Source: an uncultured Paracoccaceae bacterium
GTDB lineage: Bacteria; Pseudomonadota; Alphaproteobacteria; Rhodobacterales; Rhodobacteraceae
Direction of reading: 5' to 3'
Assembly (NCBI GenBank): GCA_958439195.1
Contig: OY288157.1
Location: 186,001 to 250,000 of the forward strand
DNA length: 64,000 nucleotides
Below, piece after piece: positions 51,075-59,185 of the stretch. The stretch's first letter is position 1; each line of letters begins with the position of its first letter. The notes below the pieces were generated by a model. It was not told the origin of the DNA and did no database searches. It saw nothing but the letters and a program-made list of their open reading frames with translations. Position numbers and translations under genes: made by a program.

Positions 51075-51107
51075 TTGGTTTGGGAAAATAGTTTAAGGCC
51101 AAACCAA
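51075..51107. promoter_or_regulatory. 9-bp inverted repeat before lpdA
   Basis: TTGGTTTGG (51075-51083) and CCAAACCAA (51099-51107) are perfect complements with a 15-nt AT-rich centre, 22 bp before the lpdA ATG. It could be an operator or, in RNA, a hairpin just upstream of the GAGGGAGG ribosome site. No T-tract, so a terminator is unlikely. Confidence 0.5.
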
Positions 51108-51129
51108 TTGTCTTGAGGGAGGAAATCCG

Positions 51130-52524
51130 ATGGCCGCTGCCTATGATGTGATCGTGATCGGGGCTGGTCCCGGCGGCTATGTGGCTGCCATACGGGCTGC
51201 CCAGCTTGGCAAGAAGGTTGTCATCGTCGAACGCGAAAATCTGGGCGGCATCTGCCTGAACTGGGGCTGCATCCCGACCAAGGCGCTGCTCCGGTCCGCC
51301 GAGGTGTTTCATCTGATGCACCGGGCCAAGGAATTCGGCCTTGCCGCCACCGGCATCAGCTATGATCTGCCTGCTGTCGTGGCCCGGTCGCGCGGGGTGG
51401 CAAAACAGCTTTCCTCGGGCATCGGCCACCTGATGAAAAAGAACAAGATCACCGTGGTGATGGGCCAGGCCACCGTCACCGCCAAGGGCAAGGTCAGCGT
51501 CAAGACCGACAAAGGCACCGAAGACCTGACCGCCCCAGCCATCATCCTTGCCACCGGCGCACGCGCCCGTGAATTGCCGGGGCTAGAGGCGGATGGCGAT
51601 CTGGTCTGGACCTACCGCCACGCACTTGAACCCAAGCGGATGCCGAAAAAGCTGCTGGTCATCGGATCGGGGGCCATCGGCATCGAATTCGCGTCCTTCT
51701 TCAACACCCTTGGCGCGGATACCACGGTGGTTGAGGTGATGGATCGTATCCTTCCCGTCGAAGACACCGAAATTGCCACCTTTGCGAAAAAGCAATTCGT
51801 CAAGCAGGGCATGAAGATCATGGAAAAGGCGGCGGTCAAGAAACTGGACCGCAAGCCGGGGCAGGGCGTCACCGCCCATATCGAGGTGGGGGGCAAGATC
51901 GAAACCCATGACTTTGATACCGTGATTTCCGCCGTCGGCATCGTCGGCAATATCGAAAACCTGGGGCTAGAGGCGCTGGGCGTAAAGATCGACCGAACCC
52001 ATGTGGTGACCGATGAATATTGCCGCACCGGCATCGACGGACTTTACGCCATCGGCGACATCGCAGGTGCGCCTTGGTTGGCCCACAAGGCCAGCCATGA
52101 AGGCGTGATGGTGGCCGAACTGATCGCCGGCGGCCATCCGCACCCGATCAAGCCCAATTCCATCGCAGGCTGCACCTATTGCCATCCGCAAATCGCCAGC
52201 GTCGGCCTGACCGAGGCAAAGGCAAAAGAGGCGGGCCATGACATCAGGGTCGGCCGCTTCCCGTTCATCGGGAACGGCAAGGCCATCGCGCTTGGCGAAT
52301 CCGAGGGCATGATCAAGACGATCTTTGATGCCAAGACCGGCGAACTTCTGGGCGCGCATATGGTGGGCGCCGAGGTGACGGAACTGATTCAGGGCTATGT
52401 TATTGGCCGCACGCTGGAGACAACCGAAGAAGACCTGATGAACACCGTCTTCCCGCATCCGACCCTGTCCGAGATGATGCACGAATCCGTGCTGGATGCC
52501 TACGGCCGCGCGCTGCATTTCTGA
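51130..52524 (+). CDS. lpdA: Dihydrolipoyl dehydrogenase (E3)
   Basis: 464 aa FAD disulfide oxidoreductase that reoxidises lipoyl groups of 2-oxoacid dehydrogenases and glycine cleavage. FAD GAGPGG at 11-16, redox disulfide C42-LNWG-C47, NAD+ site GSGAIGIEF, FAD site YAIGDIAGAPWLAHKASHEG, and the catalytic His-Glu pair at the C-terminus (HPTLSEMMHESV). The CLNWGC form resembles the E3 linked to pyruvate dehydrogenase in alphaproteobacteria. No E1 or E2 gene is adjacent. GAGGGAGG precedes the ATG. A 9-bp inverted repeat lies in its leader. Confidence 0.95.
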   Translation: MAAAYDVIVIGAGPGGYVAAIRAAQLGKKVVIVERENLGGICLNWGCIPTKALLRSAEVFHLMHRAKEFGLAATGISYDLPAVVARSRGVAKQLSSGIGHLMKKNKITVVMGQATVTAKGKVSVKTDKGTEDLTAPAIILATGARARELPGLEADGDLVWTYRHALEPKRMPKKLLVIGSGAIGIEFASFFNTLGADTTVVEVMDRILPVEDTEIATFAKKQFVKQGMKIMEKAAVKKLDRKPGQGVTAHIEVGGKIETHDFDTVISAVGIVGNIENLGLEALGVKIDRTHVVTDEYCRTGIDGLYAIGDIAGAPWLAHKASHEGVMVAELIAGGHPHPIKPNSIAGCTYCHPQIASVGLTEAKAKEAGHDIRVGRFPFIGNGKAIALGESEGMIKTIFDAKTGELLGAHMVGAEVTELIQGYVIGRTLETTEEDLMNTVFPHPTLSEMMHESVLDAYGRALHF

Positions 52525-52617
52525 CCGCAGGGTCAATCACGGCCGGGCCGGAGGCAATTGGCCTGTCCGCCCGCGCCTGACCCGCCAAATGACTGACTAT
52601 CGGAAAATGGGCCCGCC

Positions 52618-53781
52618 ATGCGCATCGTCGTGACCATCTTGATGCTTTGGCTGGCAGGGCTTGGGGCCGCCGCGCAATTCGGCAAGCTGTCCTTCGCCTT
52701 TGATCTTATGGCCGCCCGCTACCCCGAACAGGGGGCGGCGGGGATCGGATTGATCGTTTCCATCGTCGGGATTGTCGGGTTGATCTTTGGCACGACCGCC
52801 GGCCTGCTGGTTGCCCGTATCGGCCCGCGCCGCGCAATCGTGGCCGCACTCGCGCTTGGCGCGGCGGTGTCGGCCCTGCAGTGCCTGCCGCTGCCTTACG
52901 CCGGGCTCATCCTCACCCGCGTTCTGGAAGGCATATCGCATCTGTCCATCGTTGTCGTTGGACCGACCATGATCGCGGGCATCGCCCCGCTGCGCCATCA
53001 GGGCCTTGCCATGACATTGTGGAGCAGCTTTTTCGGCGTGACCTACGCCCTTCTTGCCCTGATCGCCCCGGCGCTTCTGGCCGGGGGCAGCGTTGCCCTG
53101 CTGTTTCTGGGCCATGCCCTCTGGATGGCGGCGCTGGCGATGATCCTTGCCCTGTTGCTGCCACGCGATCCGGCGGCCCCCCCCTTGCCATCCTTCGCAG
53201 GGCTGATCCATCAGCATGGCACCATCTATGCCTCTGCCCGCATCGCAGCCCCCGCAATGGGGTTTGTGTTCTATACCGCGCTTTATGTGGCGATGCTGAC
53301 GCTGCTGCCCCCCCTGCTGCCCGAATCGCAACGTGCCATCGCCGCCGCCGGGATGCCGCTGATTTCCATTGCGATTTCTCTGACCCTTGGGGTCTGGGGG
53401 TTGCGCCACATCACGGCCGTCCACATGGTGCAACTGGGCTACGCGGTCGGTTTTGCAGCAACGCTGGCCTTGTGGGCCGGTTGGGGGCAGGGCGGCGTGA
53501 CACTGGTTGCGGCCTTTATTCTGGCCGGGGCGATGGGCGTGGTGCAAGGCGCGAGCTTTGCATCAATCCCCCAACTCAATCCCACCGCCGAAGACCGCGC
53601 CCAGGCATCCGGTGCCGTGGCCCAACTTGGCAATGTCGGCACCACGCTTGGCACGCCCGTTCTGGCCATTCTGATTTCGGCCCTTGGGTCCGACGGGCTG
53701 ATCCTGTTTGCCTTGCCGCTTTGCGCCGCTGGCTTTGCGATCCACAGCCTGCAATCCCGCCGCCGCGCCAATCAGGGGTAG
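52618..53781 (+). CDS. MFS transporter, CynX/NimT-like
   Basis: 387 aa with 12 predicted TM segments. Motif A after TM2 is VARIGPRRAIVAALALG. Helix 4-5 includes LTRVLEGISHLSIVVVGPTMIAGIAP, typical of the cyanate/2-nitroimidazole-type MFS (CynX/NimT) group. The substrate cannot be read from sequence. The ribosome site before ATG 52618 is weak (GGAAAATGGGC). The 3' end overlaps the end of the converging rhodanese gene by 10 bp. Confidence 0.85.
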   Translation: MRIVVTILMLWLAGLGAAAQFGKLSFAFDLMAARYPEQGAAGIGLIVSIVGIVGLIFGTTAGLLVARIGPRRAIVAALALGAAVSALQCLPLPYAGLILTRVLEGISHLSIVVVGPTMIAGIAPLRHQGLAMTLWSSFFGVTYALLALIAPALLAGGSVALLFLGHALWMAALAMILALLLPRDPAAPPLPSFAGLIHQHGTIYASARIAAPAMGFVFYTALYVAMLTLLPPLLPESQRAIAAAGMPLISIAISLTLGVWGLRHITAVHMVQLGYAVGFAATLALWAGWGQGGVTLVAAFILAGAMGVVQGASFASIPQLNPTAEDRAQASGAVAQLGNVGTTLGTPVLAILISALGSDGLILFALPLCAAGFAIHSLQSRRRANQG

Positions 53782-54107
53782 GGTTGCACCGGCCCGCCGC
53801 AGCCGCACCAATCGCCAAATCCGCCGATATTCACCGCCTCATGGCCATACCCCGCCAACAGCGCAACTGCGCGCCCGGCCCGCGCCCCGGCGGCACAGAA
53901 CACGGCAACCGGCTTGCCCGCCAACCGCGCATCAAAATCCGGCGCACGCGGGTCTGCGCGCAGCGGCAAAAGGCCCAACGGAATATGAACCGCGCCACGC
54001 GCCGTGCCAGACGCCGCAACCTCGCCCGGTTCGCGGACATCAAGAAGTGTTATTTCCCCACGCTCCGCCAAAGCGATGGCATCGGGAACAGAGGTGATGG
54101 GTTGCAT
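53772..54107 (-). CDS. Single-domain rhodanese-like sulfurtransferase
   Basis: 111 aa single rhodanese domain. The catalytic Cys is C71 in the loop CAAGARAG. CH2-type features are LLDVREPGEV (about 21-30) and GAVHIPLG (about 38-45). The C-terminal part has NIGGFGDWCGCGGP with two more Cys. It handles sulfane sulfur or persulfides. ATG 54107 (RBS AAAGGCGG) is chosen; 54143 would add 12 residues. An ACATAT/ATATGT palindrome with a GAAT half-site lies 33-56 bp upstream, and may be a SqrR/BigR-type operator. Divergent from uvrA. Confidence 0.88.
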   Translation of the reverse strand: MQPITSVPDAIALAERGEITLLDVREPGEVAASGTARGAVHIPLGLLPLRADPRAPDFDARLAGKPVAVFCAAGARAGRAVALLAGYGHEAVNIGGFGDWCGCGGPVQPYP

Positions 54108-54139
54108 GGGTCCGCCTTTATCTCGCCAATCGCGGTCTA

Positions 54140-54163
54140 ACATATGCGTTATTTAGAATATGT
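54140..54163 (-). promoter_or_regulatory. AT-rich palindrome, possible sulfide-repressor (SqrR/BigR) operator
   Basis: ACATAT (54140-54145) and ATATGT (54158-54163) are inverted repeats 12 nt apart. Inside is ATGC-N8-GAAT, one base from the ATTC-N8-GAAT element that I recall for Rhodobacter SqrR. It sits in the promoter region of the rhodanese gene. The assignment is inference. Confidence 0.45.
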
Positions 54164-54222
54164 AAACCCCGCCCTCAGATCCCGCCCTAGGCTTCCGCAG
54201 AACCCATCACTACGTGCCACAT

Positions 54223-54237
54223 GTTCACTCAATGTTC
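54223..54237 (+). promoter_or_regulatory. LexA (SOS) box of uvrA, alphaproteobacterial type
   Basis: GTTCACTCAATGTTC is an exact GTTC-N7-GTTC direct repeat, the LexA target of alphaproteobacteria including Rhodobacter. It lies 67 bp before the uvrA ATG. A known SOS gene follows, so the site is very likely functional. Confidence 0.85.
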
Positions 54238-54303
54238 ACATTTTAGCATTGGAGACTCGCACCACATGGCCTATCTACGTGTCATCCTGTGTGGGGAATG
54301 GGC

Positions 54304-57168
54304 ATGGCGGAACAGAAGTTCATCGAAGTGCGCGGCGCGCGCGAACACAATCTGAAAGGCGTGGATGTCTCCATCCCGCGCGATCAGCTTGTGGTGATCA
54401 CAGGTCTTTCCGGTTCGGGCAAGTCATCCCTGGCCTTTGACACGATCTATGCCGAAGGCCAGCGCCGCTATGTCGAATCGCTGTCCGCCTATGCGCGCCA
54501 GTTTCTTGACATGATGGGCAAGCCGGATGTCGACCACATCTCTGGCCTGTCGCCCGCCATCAGCATCGAACAAAAGACCACGTCAAAGAACCCGCGGTCC
54601 ACCGTCGGCACCGTGACGGAAATCTACGATTACATGCGCCTTCTGTTTGCCCGCGTCGGCACGCCCTACAGCCCCGCCACGGGCCTGCCCATCACCGCGA
54701 TGCAGGTGCAGGACATGGTGGATGCTGTAATGGCCATGCCCGAAGGGTCGCGCGCCTATTTGCTGGCACCCATCATCCGTGACCGGAAGGGCGAATACAA
54801 AAAGGAATTCATCGACCTGCGCAAACAAGGGTTTCAGCGGGTCAAGGTGGACGGCACCTTCTACGAACTCGAAGAACCGCCGACGCTCGACAAGAAATTC
54901 CGCCACGATATCGACGTGGTGGTCGACCGCATCGTCGTGCGCGAAGGTCTGGAAACCCGCCTTGCCGACAGCTTCCGCACCGCGCTCGATCTGGCCGATG
55001 GTATCGCCATCATCGAAACCGCGCCTGCCGAAGGCGAAGGTGATCCCCAACGCATCACCTATTCCGAGAAATTCGCCTGCCCGGTATCGGGCTTCACCAT
55101 TTCCGAAATCGAACCGCGCCTGTTTTCGTTCAACGCGCCCTTCGGGGCATGCCCGGCCTGTGATGGGCTTGGCGTGGAACTCTTCTTCGATGAACGCCTT
55201 GTCGTCCCCGATCAGGGCCTGACCCTGATGCAAGGGGCGCTGGCCCCTTGGGCCAAATCCAAAAGCCCCTACTTCACGCAAACCATCCAGGCCCTTGCAA
55301 AACATTACGAATTCGATGCGAAGAAGAAATGGAAAGATCTGCCCGCCCATGTGCATCAGGTCTTTCTGCACGGCTCCGGCGATGAAGAAATTCGTTTCCG
55401 CTATGACGAAGGCGGCCGCATCTACGAAGTCTCTCGCGTGTTCGAAGGCGTCATTCCCAACATGGAACGCCGCTACCGCGAAACCGACAGCAATTGGGTG
55501 CGCGAAGAATTTGAACGCTATCAGAACAACCGCGACTGCGGCACTTGCCACGGCTATCGCCTGAAGCCCGAGGCGCTGGCGGTAAAAATTGCCGGCCTGC
55601 ATATCGGTGAAGTCGTCCGCATGTCGATCAAAGAGGCGCATGCCTGGATCGGCACGGTGCCGGATGCCTTGTCGAACCAGAAAAATGAAATCGCCCGCGC
55701 CATCATCAAGGAAATCCGCGAACGTCTTGGATTCCTTGTGAATGTCGGGCTTGATTACCTGACCTTGTCGCGCAACGCAGGCACCCTGTCGGGTGGTGAA
55801 TCCCAGCGCATCCGTCTGGCCAGCCAGATTGGCAGCGGTTTGACGGGCGTGCTTTACGTGCTGGACGAACCCTCCATCGGCCTGCACCAACGCGACAATG
55901 ACCGCCTTCTCACCACGCTAAAAAACCTGCGCGATCAGGGCAATACCGTGCTTGTCGTGGAACATGACGAAGACGCCATCCGCGAGGCGGATTATGTGTT
56001 CGACATCGGCCCCGGCGCGGGCGTTCACGGTGGCCGCGTGGTAAGTCACGGCACCCCCGCCCAAGTTGCTGCCGATCCTGTCAGCCTGACAGGGCAATAC
56101 CTGTCAGGTCAGCGCGAAATCGCGGTTCCAAAGACGCGCCGCACGGGGAACGGCAAGAAACTCACCGTCGTGGGTGCCACAGGCAACAACCTCAAGAACC
56201 TGACCGTTGATTTTCCTCTGGGCAAATTCGTCTGCGTGACCGGTGTTTCAGGGGGCGGAAAATCCACCCTGACGATCGAAACCCTGTTCAAGACCGCCGC
56301 CACCCGCCTGAACGGCGCCCGTGAAACCCCGTCACCCTGCGAAACGATCCGGGGCTTTGAACATCTGGACAAGGTCATCGACATCGACCAACGCCCCATC
56401 GGCCGGACTCCGCGTTCAAATCCAGCCACTTACACCGGGGCCTTCACGCCGATCCGTGATTGGTTTGCTGGCCTGCCCGAATCCAAGGCGCGCGGCTATC
56501 AACCCGGACGGTTCAGTTTCAACGTAAAGGGCGGGCGGTGCGAGGCATGTCAGGGTGACGGCGTCATCAAGATCGAAATGCACTTTTTGCCCGATGTCTA
56601 TGTCACTTGCGAAACCTGCAAAGGCGCACGCTACAATCGGGAAACGCTAGAAATAAAGTTCAAAAACAAAAGCATATCAGACGTTCTTGATATGACATGT
56701 GAAGACGCGCAAACCTTCTTCACCGCTGTGCCAGCCATCCGCGAAAAGATGGATGCCCTGTGTCAGGTCGGGCTTGGTTACATCAAGGTGGGCCAGCAGG
56801 CCACGACGCTTTCCGGAGGTGAGGCACAGCGTGTGAAACTCTCCAAGGAACTTGCCCGCCGCGCGACCGGCCGCACGCTTTATATCCTTGATGAACCGAC
56901 AACCGGCCTGCATTTCGAAGACGTTCGCAAGCTGTTGGAAGTGCTGCATGAACTTGTAGACCAGGGCAACACGGTGGTTGTGATCGAACATAACCTTGAT
57001 GTGGTCAAAACCGCCGACTGGATCATCGACATCGGCCCCGAAGGCGGTGATGGCGGGGGGCAGATTGTGGCGCAAGGCACGCCCGAAGACGTTGCCGCCG
57101 TCGCGGCAAGCCATACGGGCCGCTACCTCAAGGACATGCTGAAACCCAAACGGATGGCGGCCGAATGA
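54304..57168 (+). CDS. uvrA: Excinuclease ABC subunit A
   Basis: 954 aa. DNA-damage recognition ATPase of nucleotide excision repair, acting as a dimer with UvrB. Two ABC ATPase modules: first Walker A GLSGSGKSS (about 33-41), second GVSGGGKST, each with an inserted signature (LSGGESQRIRLA; LSGGEAQRVKLS). Zinc cysteines are in CPACDGLG and CGTCHGY (first part), CEACQGDG and CETCKGAR (second). ATG 54304 is preferred to in-frame 54298 and GTG 54289 because GGGGAA is 6 nt upstream. Induced through the SOS box. A perfect 9-bp hairpin follows the stop. Confidence 0.97.
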   Translation: MAEQKFIEVRGAREHNLKGVDVSIPRDQLVVITGLSGSGKSSLAFDTIYAEGQRRYVESLSAYARQFLDMMGKPDVDHISGLSPAISIEQKTTSKNPRSTVGTVTEIYDYMRLLFARVGTPYSPATGLPITAMQVQDMVDAVMAMPEGSRAYLLAPIIRDRKGEYKKEFIDLRKQGFQRVKVDGTFYELEEPPTLDKKFRHDIDVVVDRIVVREGLETRLADSFRTALDLADGIAIIETAPAEGEGDPQRITYSEKFACPVSGFTISEIEPRLFSFNAPFGACPACDGLGVELFFDERLVVPDQGLTLMQGALAPWAKSKSPYFTQTIQALAKHYEFDAKKKWKDLPAHVHQVFLHGSGDEEIRFRYDEGGRIYEVSRVFEGVIPNMERRYRETDSNWVREEFERYQNNRDCGTCHGYRLKPEALAVKIAGLHIGEVVRMSIKEAHAWIGTVPDALSNQKNEIARAIIKEIRERLGFLVNVGLDYLTLSRNAGTLSGGESQRIRLASQIGSGLTGVLYVLDEPSIGLHQRDNDRLLTTLKNLRDQGNTVLVVEHDEDAIREADYVFDIGPGAGVHGGRVVSHGTPAQVAADPVSLTGQYLSGQREIAVPKTRRTGNGKKLTVVGATGNNLKNLTVDFPLGKFVCVTGVSGGGKSTLTIETLFKTAATRLNGARETPSPCETIRGFEHLDKVIDIDQRPIGRTPRSNPATYTGAFTPIRDWFAGLPESKARGYQPGRFSFNVKGGRCEACQGDGVIKIEMHFLPDVYVTCETCKGARYNRETLEIKFKNKSISDVLDMTCEDAQTFFTAVPAIREKMDALCQVGLGYIKVGQQATTLSGGEAQRVKLSKELARRATGRTLYILDEPTTGLHFEDVRKLLEVLHELVDQGNTVVVIEHNLDVVKTADWIIDIGPEGGDGGGQIVAQGTPEDVAAVAASHTGRYLKDMLKPKRMAAE

Positions 57169-57173
57169 ACCGG

Positions 57174-57196
57174 TGCCACCCCGACCAGGGGTGGCA
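57174..57196 (+). terminator. Hairpin after uvrA, possible terminator
   Basis: Perfect stem TGCCACCCC (57174-57182), loop GACCA, GGGGTGGCA (57188-57196), 5 bp after the uvrA stop, between it and the converging DUF2892 gene. There is no T-tract, so termination by itself is uncertain. Confidence 0.45.
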
Positions 57197-57220
57197 TCAC
57201 GTTGCGGCGATGCGATGCAC

Positions 57221-57424
57221 CTAACGCTTCATCGGGCAGGTCGAAACGCCAAGGATCGAATAAAGCGGGCAGGACGACATCAACCCTGTCGCCAGTGGCA
57301 CGATCCCGATCAGATAGGCCCAACGATATGTCGCGTCAGGGTTCAGGAAAAACCCGGCCAACAAGGCCAAACCCACCACGATGCGCAAAATACGGTCCAT
57401 TCCACCGACATTGGTCTTGAACAT
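57221..57424 (-). CDS. DUF2892 (YgaP-TM-like) small membrane protein
   Basis: 67 aa. Two transmembrane helices (about 11-28; RILRIVVGLALLAGFFL, and about 33-50; RWAYLIGIVPLATGLM) follow an N-terminal MFKTNVGGMDR, the usual DUF2892 start. The end SSCPLYSILGVSTCP holds two Cys. The family resembles the membrane part of the rhodanese protein YgaP and often occurs with sulfur-handling genes. ATG 57424 has only a weak GGGAAAG ribosome site. Upstream are short palindromes (GTTC-N5-GAAC at 57440-57452), meaning unknown. It converges on uvrA. Confidence 0.85.
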   Translation of the reverse strand: MFKTNVGGMDRILRIVVGLALLAGFFLNPDATYRWAYLIGIVPLATGLMSSCPLYSILGVSTCPMKR

Positions 57425-57540
57425 CTTTCCCGCTCCTATGTTCTTCCCGAACCATCGGGACAGGCAAAGCATATCAAATCCTGCATGTGTTGTCTGCTGG
57501 TTTGATCGGGAAAGGGATGGGCCATTTGCCCAACGCAACG

Positions 57541-57569
57541 AAAAAAAGGGCCGCCCAACAGGGCGGCCC
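57541..57569 (-). terminator. Intrinsic terminator of mmsA
   Basis: Stem GGGCCGCCC (57548-57556), loop AACA, GGGCGGCCC (57561-57569). On the minus strand it is followed by seven T (A-tract 57541-57547), 22 bp after the mmsA stop. Confidence 0.9.
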
Positions 57570-57591
57570 GATCCGGTGAATTCTCCGCACA

Positions 57592-59091
57592 TTAATCCAT
57601 CGGCTTGAAGTTCAGGCTCGCGCCTTCCTTGATCCCCGATGGCCAGCGCGAGGTGATGGTCTTGGTCCGCGTATAGAAACGGAACGAATCCGGCCCATGC
57701 TGGTTCAAATCGCCAAAGGCGGATTTCTTCCACCCACCAAAGGTGTGATAGGCCAGCGGAACCGGGATCGGCACGTTGATCCCGATCATGCCGACGTTCA
57801 CCCGCGCCGCAAAATCCCGCGCAGTATCGCCATCGCGTGTATAGATCGCGGTGCCATTGCCGTATTCATGGTCCATTGCATAGGCCAGCGCCTCTTCATA
57901 GGTCTTTGCGCGCACGGTCGACAGGACCGGCCCAAAGATTTCTTTCCGGTAAATGTCCATGTCGCGGGTCACATGGTCAAACAGATGCGGCCCGACAAAG
58001 AACCCGTCCTCATAACCCTGCAACTTGAAACCACGCCCATCAACCACCAGCTTCGCGCCCTGCGCCACACCGGATTCCACCAGCTTCAGGATGTTAGCCT
58101 TCGCCGCCGCCGTGACCACAGGGCCATAATCCACATCATTACCAGCGGTATAGGGACCGACCTTCAACTTCTCGATCCGCGGGATCAGCTTTTCGATCAA
58201 CCGATCCGCCGTCTCATCGCCCACCGGCACCGCGACGGAAATCGCCATGCAGCGTTCGCCCGCCGCGCCATACCCCGCGCCAACCAGCGCATCCGCCGCC
58301 TGATCCATATCGGCATCCGGCATGATGATCATGTGGTTCTTGGCGCCGCCAAAGCACTGCACGCGCTTGCCGTTGGAACAGCCACGGCCATAGATGTATT
58401 CGGCAATCGGGGTGGACCCCACGAAACCGATCCCGGCAATGATCGGGCTGTCCAGGATCGCATCCACCGACTCCTTGTCGCCGTTGATCACCTGCAAAAC
58501 GCCATCCGGCAGACCAGCTTCTTGCATCAATTCAGCCAGCATCAGCGGCACCGAAGGGTCACGCTCGGACGGCTTCAGGATAAAAGCGTTCCCACAAGCC
58601 AGCGCCGGCCCCATCTTCCACATCGGGATCATCGCCGGAAAGTTGAACGGCGTGATTCCGGCAGCAACGCCAATGGGTTGGCGCATGGAATACATGTCGA
58701 TCCCTGGACCGGCACTGTCGGTGAATTCACCCTTCAACAGATGCGGCGCGCCGATGCAGAATTCCATCACCTCCAGCCCGCGCTGGATGTCGCCCTTGGC
58801 GTCCGGGATGGTCTTGCCATGCTCAGATGACAGCGCCTCGGCCAGCTTGTCCATGTCGCGGTTCAACAGGCGCACAAATTCCATCATCACCCGCGCCCGG
58901 CGTTGCGGGTTGGTCGCGCCCCATTTCACCTGCGCCTTGGCGGCATCGGCGGTGGCGGCGTCCAGTTCGGCCTTGCTGGCCAACGCCACGCGCGCCTGCA
59001 CCTCGCCCGTCGCCGGGTTGAACACATCGGCAAATCGCCCCGACGTTCCCGCCACATGCTTGCCGTTGATCCAGTGACCGATTTCTTTCAT
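57592..59091 (-). CDS. mmsA: CoA-acylating methylmalonate-semialdehyde dehydrogenase
   Basis: 499 aa aldehyde dehydrogenase. Oxidises methylmalonate or malonate semialdehyde with CoA to propionyl- or acetyl-CoA in valine and inositol breakdown. Catalytic Cys lies in AGERCMAISVAVP (about 285). FNFPAMIPMWKMGPALACGN and FGGAKNHMIIMPDAD are characteristic of the MmsA/IolA branch and differ from ordinary ALDHs, which use Glu where this family does not. ATG 59091 has GGGAGAC upstream. It is divergent from a LysR regulator (94-bp gap with palindromes), which probably controls it. A strong terminator ends it. Confidence 0.94.
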   Translation of the reverse strand: MKEIGHWINGKHVAGTSGRFADVFNPATGEVQARVALASKAELDAATADAAKAQVKWGATNPQRRARVMMEFVRLLNRDMDKLAEALSSEHGKTIPDAKGDIQRGLEVMEFCIGAPHLLKGEFTDSAGPGIDMYSMRQPIGVAAGITPFNFPAMIPMWKMGPALACGNAFILKPSERDPSVPLMLAELMQEAGLPDGVLQVINGDKESVDAILDSPIIAGIGFVGSTPIAEYIYGRGCSNGKRVQCFGGAKNHMIIMPDADMDQAADALVGAGYGAAGERCMAISVAVPVGDETADRLIEKLIPRIEKLKVGPYTAGNDVDYGPVVTAAAKANILKLVESGVAQGAKLVVDGRGFKLQGYEDGFFVGPHLFDHVTRDMDIYRKEIFGPVLSTVRAKTYEEALAYAMDHEYGNGTAIYTRDGDTARDFAARVNVGMIGINVPIPVPLAYHTFGGWKKSAFGDLNQHGPDSFRFYTRTKTITSRWPSGIKEGASLNFKPMD

Positions 59092-59126
59092 CTCATGTCT
59101 CCCGATTTTCTGTCGCCACTATAGCC

Positions 59127-59183
59127 TTGCGAAAATGCGGCAAACAGAGGCAAGATTTCAAAAAGGCTTTGCAGGATTGCAAA
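59127..59183. promoter_or_regulatory. Two TTGC/GCAA palindromes in the mmsA-LysR intergenic region
   Basis: TTGC-N9-GCAA at 59127-59143 and TTTGCA-GGAT-TGCAAA at 59168-59183. They share TTGC/GCAA half-sites and are centred 41 bp (about four helical turns) apart. The second ends 2 bp before the LysR-type ATG. They are candidate operators of the divergent LysR regulator. Confidence 0.55.
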
Positions 59184-59185
59184 AC

